This document shows positions 58,382-64,000 of a stretch of 64,000 nt of DNA, piece by piece. Source of the stretch: Nitrospira sp. (lineage in GTDB: Bacteria; Nitrospirota; Nitrospiria; Nitrospirales; Nitrospiraceae); assembly GCA_016873395.1 (NCBI GenBank), contig VGXG01000001.1:62001-126000 (forward strand), in the 5' to 3' direction. Numbering within the stretch: the first letter of the stretch is position 1; each line of letters starts with the position of its first letter. Below the pieces are notes generated by a model, which saw only the letters and a list, made by a program, of their open reading frames with translations, ran no database searches and was not told where the DNA came from. A program made the position numbers and the translations under genes.

Positions 58382-59881
58382 TCACCCGCCGAAGGGAAGC
58401 ACCGCAGGCGGCACGGCTGAGGCGGCGGGCGCAGCGAACTGGGAGAACATGAGCGTGGCGGACACGGCCCAGTCGATGAAGGGCCGGGGATAGACGCCCA
58501 GGATCAAGGTGCCCGCGAGACCCACGTAGATGACCGCCTTCATCGGCGCGGACACATACAGCGGCGAGGGATCGATCGGCTCGTTGATGTACATCTTCTT
58601 GACCACGATCAGATAGTAGTACATCGAAATCACGATGTTGATCAGCCCCACGATGAGGAGGGTGTACAGCCCTTCGTTGATCGCCGCCACGAAGATGTAG
58701 AGCTTGCCGATGAAGCCGGCCAGCGGCGGCACGCCGGCCAGGGACAAGAGAAACACCAGCATCGCCATGGCCAGGAACGGGGAACGGCGGTTCAGGCCGC
58801 TGTAGTCCTCGATCTCGTCGCTCTGGATCAGGTTCCCGACCGCAATCACCACCGCAAACGCGCCCAGGTTGGCAAACAGATAGGTCAGCAGGTAGAACAG
58901 GATCGCATCGCCGCCCATCTTGGTGCCGGCCGCCAGCCCGATCAGAATGTTGCCGATCTGCGCGATCCCTGAGTAGGCCAGCAGCCGCTTGATGTTTTTC
59001 TGGGCGATGGCGACGATGTTGCCGTAGGTCATCGAGAGGATGGACGCCCCCACCAGCAGCAACACCCAGGCCGGCTTGAGCGTGGCCAGGGACACCATGA
59101 ACATCCGGAGCAGGATCGCAAAGGCGGCCCCCTTGGGCGCAATCGAGAGAAACGCGGTCACCGGCGTCGGCGCCCCGTGGTAGGTGTCCGGGATCCAGGA
59201 ATGGAAGGGCACGGCGCCGATCTTGAAGCCGAGCGCTGCAAAGATCAGCAGGAACCCGATCACCAAGCCGGTCGTCGGCTGGGCCGCGGCAATGTCCGAG
59301 AAGACCAGCTTGCCCGTCTCGCCAAACACCAGGCTGATGCCGTAGGCCAGCACGCCGGCCACGAACACACCCAGGATGAAGAACTTGAGCCCCGCCTCGT
59401 TGGAGGCGACGTCATCGCGAAGGTAGGCGACCAGGACGTAGAAGCCGAAGGTCGAGAACTCCAGCGTGATGAAGACCGACAGCAGGTCGTTCGCCGAGGC
59501 CATGAACATCATGCCCAAGGCCGACATCAGCACGAGGAAGTAATACTCGCCCTTGAAGAACCTGAACTTCCTGACGTAGTCCACCGAGATCAGGACCACG
59601 AGGATCGTGGCCGCCACGATCATGATCTTGAAGAAGACCGCCAGCCGATCCACGACGAACATGTTCGCGAAGAGCGTGCCGGTGACGTCGGCCCGGTCGA
59701 ACCAGATGAGGTTCAGCAACACGGCCGCCAGGCCGCCGACGCTCAGGTACGCCAGCCGGTCCTTGGGCAGCCGCGGCATCGCAAAGTCCACGATCAGGAC
59801 GACGCAGAGCCAGACCGTTAGCAGCAGCTCTGGCAGCATGAGCAGGAGATCGGAGCCGGACAGGGTCAGGTTAAAGGTCAT
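58382..59881 (-). CDS. nuoN: NADH-quinone oxidoreductase subunit N
   Basis: 499 aa, 14 transmembrane segments, antiporter-like proton-pumping subunit of complex I. Key features: LITLEFSTFGFYVLVAY-type TM5 Glu (FITLEFSTFGFY), GFKIGAVPFHSWIPDTYHGA (Lys and HSW motif), TAFLSIAPKGAAFAILLRMF (Lys), LAYSGIAQIGNI, LSLAGVPPLAGFIGKLYIF. ATG 59879-59881 matches the family; the frame upstream is a heptad island. Last gene of the complex I block. Confidence 0.96.
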   Translation of the reverse strand: MTFNLTLSGSDLLLMLPELLLTVWLCVVLIVDFAMPRLPKDRLAYLSVGGLAAVLLNLIWFDRADVTGTLFANMFVVDRLAVFFKIMIVAATILVVLISVDYVRKFRFFKGEYYFLVLMSALGMMFMASANDLLSVFITLEFSTFGFYVLVAYLRDDVASNEAGLKFFILGVFVAGVLAYGISLVFGETGKLVFSDIAAAQPTTGLVIGFLLIFAALGFKIGAVPFHSWIPDTYHGAPTPVTAFLSIAPKGAAFAILLRMFMVSLATLKPAWVLLLVGASILSMTYGNIVAIAQKNIKRLLAYSGIAQIGNILIGLAAGTKMGGDAILFYLLTYLFANLGAFAVVIAVGNLIQSDEIEDYSGLNRRSPFLAMAMLVFLLSLAGVPPLAGFIGKLYIFVAAINEGLYTLLIVGLINIVISMYYYLIVVKKMYINEPIDPSPLYVSAPMKAVIYVGLAGTLILGVYPRPFIDWAVSATLMFSQFAAPAASAVPPAVLPFGG

Positions 59882-61559
59882 TCGTTCCCTCGTGACGAGT
59901 GACGAGTGACGGGTGACGAGCGACAGGTGACACATTATCGGCTTGCTTCCTCGACGCGTCACGCGTCACGCGTAACGCGTCACCGTTCTGCGCCGCCAGC
60001 GGCACGACCTGCATGATCCGGGAAACCAGCGGGTCCGTCCCGGCTCGGATGACGTTGTAGAAGTGCCCGGGGAAGATCCCGAACGTGATGCTGCACGCGA
60101 TCATGAGCAGCAACGGCAGCCGGTCATACCAGGCCACCGCGTCGTGCGCATGGCTGTACTGGCTGTCCATCGGCCCGTAGAACAGGCCCCGCATCATCCG
60201 GAAGAGATAGGCCATCGTCAGCACGATGCCGACCACTGCCACGATCACCTGGAACGGGTACCGGTTCCAGCTTCCCACCAGGATCATGACCTCGGCGATG
60301 AAATTCACGGTGCCGGGCATCCCGATGGAGGCCATGCAGGCGACCAGAAAACAGCCGGCGACGAACGGCATGCGGTTGACCAGCCCGCCGAGCGAGGGGA
60401 TGTCGCGCGAGTGAGTCTGGTCGTAGACCCAGCCGGCCATGGCGAACAGCATCCCCGTGGCCAGCGCATGGGCGAACATGTAGAGGACGGCGCCGCTCAA
60501 ACTGATGTAATCCAGCGCCGCCATGCCGAGGAACACATAACCCATGTGGCTAGAGCTGGAATAGCCGATGACATACTTGGTGTCCTTCGCGTAGTAGGCC
60601 ACGAACCCGCCGTAGATGATGCTGAACACGCAGAGGAACGCCGCGATCGGCATCAGCTCACGGGTGGTCTCGGGCAGGATCTCGAAGGCCACGCGGATGA
60701 TCGAGAAGTGCCCCAGCTTCATCAGCACGCCCGCGTGCAGCATGCTCGTGGCGGCCGGCGCGGCAGCGTGGCCGACCGGCGACCAGGAGTGGAGCGGCCA
60801 GATCGGCGCGATCGAGGCAAAGCCGAAGAAGACCAGTAGCCAGATGATCGTGGCCAGATTCCCCGAGAACTTGGCCTGCTCGCGCAGCACCAGGATGTCG
60901 AAGGTGTGCAGCCCCGAGAACTTGTAAATCAAGAGGATTCCCAACAGGGCGACGACCGCTCCGGCCGAGAGGAACAGGGTCAGCTTCATCGCCGCATACT
61001 CTTTGCTGTTGGCGGCGAAGTTGAAGATGAAGCCGACCGAATCGCGCTGCTTCAGTCCTTCGGGATCCTTCATCTCCAGGTATCCCTTGGTATGGCTCCC
61101 CCACACGCCGAGCAGGACATACATCGGGAGCACGGACATCTCATAGAAGAAATAGAGGAAGAACAAGTCCAGCGACATGAACACGCCGATCGTGGCGGCG
61201 GCCAGGATCAGCAGGAAGATGTAGAACTCCTTGGTCCGATCCTTGATATGCCAGGAAATGAAGATCCCTGCAAACAGCAGAATGGCCGAGGCCAGCACCA
61301 GCGGCGTGCCGATCCCGTCCACCCCCAGATAGAAGGCGATACCCAACTCCTTGGACCACTCAAACCGCTGGACGAACTGGAACCCTCCCTTCACCGGATC
61401 GTAGGCGAAAAACAGATAGAAGGATGCAAGCAGCGAGATGCCGGCGGCGATCGCGGCGACCAGGCGGACCTGGAGGGCTTGCCGGTTCGGCACGAACAGC
61501 AGCACGATCGCCCCCAGGAAGGGCGCGAAGAGGATGTAGAGCAAGGTATAGTCTGCCAT
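59871..61559 (-). CDS. nuoM: Second NuoM-like subunit (NuoM2)
   Basis: 562 aa, ~14 transmembrane segments, NuoM family. The TM5 Glu is present (FFLYFFYEMSVLPMYVL), as are the TM8 Lys (LMKLGHFSIIR) and the TM12 acidic residue (GMPGTVNFIAEVMIL). But the TM7 motif, normally GLAFKAPMFPFHTWLPDAH, reads GFASIAPIWPLHSWSPVGHA: the conserved Lys is Ile and the PFHTWLPD loop is altered. An extra ~35-residue hydrophilic loop (SHTKGYLEMKDPEGLKQRDS, VGFIFNFAANSKEYAAMK) lies near residue 155. The last ~30 residues (VARHPSLVTRHEGTNDL) come from a repeat island, and the gene overlaps nuoN by 11 bp. This is the extra M subunit of a 2M-type complex I. Confidence 0.92.
   Translation of the reverse strand: MADYTLLYILFAPFLGAIVLLFVPNRQALQVRLVAAIAAGISLLASFYLFFAYDPVKGGFQFVQRFEWSKELGIAFYLGVDGIGTPLVLASAILLFAGIFISWHIKDRTKEFYIFLLILAAATIGVFMSLDLFFLYFFYEMSVLPMYVLLGVWGSHTKGYLEMKDPEGLKQRDSVGFIFNFAANSKEYAAMKLTLFLSAGAVVALLGILLIYKFSGLHTFDILVLREQAKFSGNLATIIWLLVFFGFASIAPIWPLHSWSPVGHAAAPAATSMLHAGVLMKLGHFSIIRVAFEILPETTRELMPIAAFLCVFSIIYGGFVAYYAKDTKYVIGYSSSSHMGYVFLGMAALDYISLSGAVLYMFAHALATGMLFAMAGWVYDQTHSRDIPSLGGLVNRMPFVAGCFLVACMASIGMPGTVNFIAEVMILVGSWNRYPFQVIVAVVGIVLTMAYLFRMMRGLFYGPMDSQYSHAHDAVAWYDRLPLLLMIACSITFGIFPGHFYNVIRAGTDPLVSRIMQVVPLAAQNGDALRVTRDASRKQADNVSPVARHPSLVTRHEGTNDL
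59885..59985. repeat. Island GTGACGA / GCGTCAC at the nuoM2-nuoN junction
   Basis: Left CGTGACGAGTGACGAGTGAC GGGTGACGAGCGACAGGTGAC; right GACGCGTCACGCGTCACGCG TAACGCGTCAC. It lies in the 3' end of nuoM2. Confidence 0.93.
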
Positions 61560-61569
61560 AGCGCTTCGC

Positions 61570-61680
61570 TTTGGGCGAGAGGCAAGCGGCTAGAGGCGAG
61601 TGGTACGGAAAATCTTCATGGTTCTCTTCTTGTTTCCGTTCTCTCCACTTGCCACTTGCCACTTACCACTCGCCCCGTCG
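61570..61680. repeat. Island GGCGAGA / CACTTGC between nuoM genes
   Basis: Left GGGCGAGAGGCAAGCGGCTA GAGGCGAG; right CCACTTGCCACTTGCCACTT ACCACTCGCC. The right arm codes for the last residues of NuoM (SGKWQVERTETRREP). Confidence 0.88.
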
Positions 61681-63229
61681 ATAGCAACACGTCAATCTTA
61701 GCCACTTGCGCGCCGCGGTCCAATCTATCCACCAGCGCCTGCACCGACCCATTCATGATGCGCAAGAACGGCGACGGGTAGAGCCCGATCCAGAACACCA
61801 TGACCGACAGCGACACAGCGATCACCAGCTCGCGCCCCTTCAGATCCGCCATCGTGTGGCTGAGGCCCTGGGCCAACGGCCCGAACATGGCCCGCTCGTA
61901 ATACCAGAGAAAGTAGGCGGCTCCCAAAATCACCCCCGTCACCGCGACCGTCCCATAGAGCCAGTAGGCCTTGAAGGCGCCCAGCAGGATCAAAAATTCT
62001 CCGACAAAGCCGTTCGTCCCGGGCAACCCGATGGAGGCCAGCCCGATGATCAGCAGGAACGTGGCCAGGAGAGGCACCTTCCTGGCGAGCCCCCCGAAGG
62101 CCGCCAGGTTGGTGGTCTGCCGCCGATGGTAGAGGAAGCCGGCCAGGAAGAACAGCCCGGCCGTGCTGAAGCCCAGATTGATCATCGTGAGCAGGCTGCC
62201 TTGCAGGCCCTGAAAGTTCAAGGCGAACAGCCCGACCACGACAAAGCCCAAGTGGCTGATGCTGCTGAAAGCCAACAGCCGACGGAAGTCAGGCTGGATC
62301 AGGGCCACGATCGCTCCATAAAGGATGGCGATCAACGCCAAGGTCATCATGACCGTCACCACCCCCTCATTCCGCGAGGCATCGGGCAGCAGCGGTAGGC
62401 TGAACCGGATGAAGCCGTAGGTCCCCAACTTGATCCCTGCCAGGATCACGGCCATGCCGATCGGTCCTTCCAGCAGGGCGTCCGGGAGCCAGGTATGGAA
62501 GGGGAACATCGGGGCCTTGAAAGCCAGGCCCATGAACAGGAGCCAAAAGATCAACACCTGCCGGTCGATCGGGATCGGAATCGTCAGCAGTTGCAGAAAA
62601 TCGAAGGTGTAGGGCGGGTCCGCGTGATTCGTCACCGCCCACTCGTGATAATTGAGGTCCAGCAGCACGATCCCCACCAGCATAAAGACGCTGCCCAGCA
62701 GGGTGTAGAGGACATACTTGAGCGCCGCATACTGACGCTCGGCTCCGCCGCCCCAGAGCTTAATCAGGAAATAGCTCGGGATCAGCATGAGCTCCCAGAA
62801 TACGAAAAAGAGGATCAGGTCGAGGGACACAAAGACGCCGACGATCGTAGTCTCCAGGGCCAACAGCGCCACGAAGTAGGTTTTGACTTGATGCCGGACC
62901 GTATCCCACGAATAGAGCACGATCAGTACGGTGAGGAAGGCCGTGAGGGCGACGAACAGGACGCTGATGCCGTCGACCCCCAGGTGATAGCCGATCCCCA
63001 GGGGGGGAATCCAAGCGACCCGTTCGACGAATTGCATCGCGGCGGAGTCCGGCACGAAGTGCAGCAAGACAACGCAGGCCAGAACCAATTCCAGCCCCGC
63101 CACCGCCAGCGCCGCGTTCTTGATCAAGTCGTCATCATTGTCCAGCAGCCACAGGACAATGGCGCCCAGCAGCGGAAAGAACAAGAGCATCGACAGGACC
63201 GGGAATCCGAATGTCAGTTCTTCAAGCAT
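61616..63229 (-). CDS. nuoM: NADH-quinone oxidoreductase subunit M
   Basis: 537 aa, ~14 transmembrane segments, canonical NuoM. All pumping residues are in place: TM5 Glu in ILFFVFWELMLIPSYFL, TM7 Lys in GLAFKAPMFPFHTWLPDALL, TM8 Lys in VILAGIKLGTYGFIRF, TM12 Glu in GLPGTNGFVGEFLIL. The N-terminus (GFPVLSMLLFFPLLGAIVLW) is usual. It lies between nuoL and the second M copy, with islands on both sides and ~55 bp to nuoM2. Confidence 0.95.
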   Translation of the reverse strand: MLEELTFGFPVLSMLLFFPLLGAIVLWLLDNDDDLIKNAALAVAGLELVLACVVLLHFVPDSAAMQFVERVAWIPPLGIGYHLGVDGISVLFVALTAFLTVLIVLYSWDTVRHQVKTYFVALLALETTIVGVFVSLDLILFFVFWELMLIPSYFLIKLWGGGAERQYAALKYVLYTLLGSVFMLVGIVLLDLNYHEWAVTNHADPPYTFDFLQLLTIPIPIDRQVLIFWLLFMGLAFKAPMFPFHTWLPDALLEGPIGMAVILAGIKLGTYGFIRFSLPLLPDASRNEGVVTVMMTLALIAILYGAIVALIQPDFRRLLAFSSISHLGFVVVGLFALNFQGLQGSLLTMINLGFSTAGLFFLAGFLYHRRQTTNLAAFGGLARKVPLLATFLLIIGLASIGLPGTNGFVGEFLILLGAFKAYWLYGTVAVTGVILGAAYFLWYYERAMFGPLAQGLSHTMADLKGRELVIAVSLSVMVFWIGLYPSPFLRIMNGSVQALVDRLDRGAQVAKIDVLLSTGRVVSGKWQVERTETRREP

Positions 63230-63239
63230 GATCGAAGAT

Positions 63240-63385
63240 CAGTTCCAAGTTGCAAGTCTCAAGTGGCAAGTGACGAGGCACAAGTGACAAGTTAGCTCTC
63301 GCTGCCCGCTTGCTACTTGTTCCCTTGTCAGCGTGCTCCTTATGTCCGCTTGGTCGCTTGTCAGCTTGTCCACTTTCAAACTCAC
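63240..63385. repeat. Island CAAGTGN / CTTGTCA behind nuoL
   Basis: Left CAAGTTGCAAGTCTCAAGTG GCAAGTGACGAGGCACAAGTG; right GCTACTTGTTCCCTTGTCAG, GCTTGGTCGCTTGTCAGCTT. Same class as the islands at 33058 and 37660. Confidence 0.85.
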
Positions 63386-63386
63386 G

Positions 63387-64000
63387 CTAGCGCGACGCTA
63401 CGCCGATGCCGGACGACCCGCTCCACCAGACCAGAATCAGGTGGACAAGGATAAACAGCCCTGCCACGATGATGGCCGCATAGTGGTGCACCTTGCCGCT
63501 CTGAAGCCGGCGCCAGGAGCGCGCGGCCAGGTGATTGGCGTACCCCACGACGTTGATCAATCCGTAGATTGCGTGCTTCTCGATCCAGGTGCTGCCGGCC
63601 GAGCCGGACTGGGTCAAGCGTCCCACCCCCAGCACGATTCCGTCGATCACGGTCCGATCGAACCAGTCCCAGACCACCCCCAGCCGTTTGGCCGGCTCGA
63701 CGAACAGGAAATCGTAGAGTTCATCAACATAGTATTTGTTCAACAGCGTCCGGTAGGCGCCGGGGGCCCGCGCGGCCAGGTTGTCAGCCGCTTCGGTCCG
63801 GACGCTGTAGAGATAATGCGCCAGCCCCCATCCCAGCAGCGCAATCGCCGTCGCGACCACCATGAGCGTCGCCACCAGGCCGAACCCGGCCCCATGCTCC
63901 TCGCCCCCCCCGGCCGCAACCGTGACCGGATGGAGGAAATGGTGGAACCAGCCTGACTCTGGAGGCACACCGGGAAATCCGCCGATCACCGAGAGGACCG
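63387..64000 (-). CDS. nuoL: NADH-quinone oxidoreductase subunit L, C-terminal part
   Basis: About 204 residues visible; the start lies beyond the right edge. It is the end of NuoL: SVIGGFPGVP entry, a TM near 35-55, the characteristic NKYYVDELYDFLFVEPAKRL (NKYYVDELYD motif before the long lateral helix), WFDRTVIDGIVLGVGRLTQS and two last membrane helices (YAAIIVAGLFILVHLILVWW). With nuoM, nuoM2 and nuoN it forms the membrane arm distal genes of complex I. Confidence 0.94.
   Translation of the reverse strand, partial: VLSVIGGFPGVPPESGWFHHFLHPVTVAAGGGEEHGAGFGLVATLMVVATAIALLGWGLAHYLYSVRTEAADNLAARAPGAYRTLLNKYYVDELYDFLFVEPAKRLGVVWDWFDRTVIDGIVLGVGRLTQSGSAGSTWIEKHAIYGLINVVGYANHLAARSWRRLQSGKVHHYAAIIVAGLFILVHLILVWWSGSSGIGVASR

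Overview
The window looks like chromosome from a Nitrospira-type bacterium (phylum Nitrospirota). This is inferred from the combination of (i) a nuoL-nuoM-nuoM-nuoN block with two different tandem NuoM subunits, as in the '2M' complex I of nitrite oxidisers, (ii) LPS genes (lpxC, lolA) showing a diderm envelope, (iii) a menaquinone-type ubiE methyltransferase, (iv) stress and radical-SAM proteins carrying BchB-type PCP_red domains in a non-phototroph context, and (v) a ~120 bp intergenic element of a kind I associate with Nitrospira genomes. Base composition is uniformly GC-rich, and most of the window is ordinary core chromosome. No rRNA, CRISPR array, IS element or prophage was seen; there is one tRNA (Leu-CAG).

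Layout. 0-6 kb: uvrC and uvrA flank a scar in which a 5' mrr fragment is joined to a 3' histidine kinase-receiver fragment. 6-8.3 kb: a MntA-HepT toxin-antitoxin pair, a small membrane protein and ubiE. 8.4-14.7 kb: a B12-type radical SAM protein, then a striking three-gene group: a 708-aa UspA-UspA-rubredoxin protein with three PCP_red domains, a radical SAM/SPASM protein with a fourth PCP_red domain, and a small CopD-like membrane protein. 14.8-26.4 kb (mostly minus strand): lolA, ftsK, rsmA, pdxA, a Ca/Na antiporter, larC and larB (nickel-pincer cofactor), gpsA. 27-29 kb: a two-gene split version of the cyanobacterial arginine dihydrolase/ornithine cyclodeaminase ArgZ/AgrE. 29-36 kb: small accessory genes and remnants (DUF5618, Imm70, FGE-sulfatase remnant, nitroreductase and tag pseudogenes), truD, a phosphoesterase, and a MarR-cytochrome c pair. 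36-50 kb: SirB1-like protein, an ABC exporter, Lon-substrate-domain protein, an AttH-like protein operon, lpxC, a two-component system whose kinase carries a Rossmann fold, nrdR-glyA, rplI. 50-58 kb: secreted proteins, a helicase-like protein without a Walker A motif, tRNA-Leu, pyrE, rhodanese, a phosphodiester glycosidase, a DUF900 hydrolase, a truncated caspase. 58-64 kb: the distal end of complex I (minus strand, nuoL > nuoM > nuoM2 > nuoN), with nuoL cut by the window edge.

The most distinctive non-coding content is a set of about 20 intergenic islands built from degenerate 7-bp units, usually as two reverse-complementary arms. They sit almost always behind genes, and several genes read into them at their ends, giving low-information tails such as RHSSLVTRH. 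Two copies of a ~190 bp element with perfect terminal inverted repeats (plus one decayed copy) end exactly on the stop codon of the neighbouring minus-strand gene. A separate short palindrome is inserted in frame into uvrC, uvrA and ubiE.
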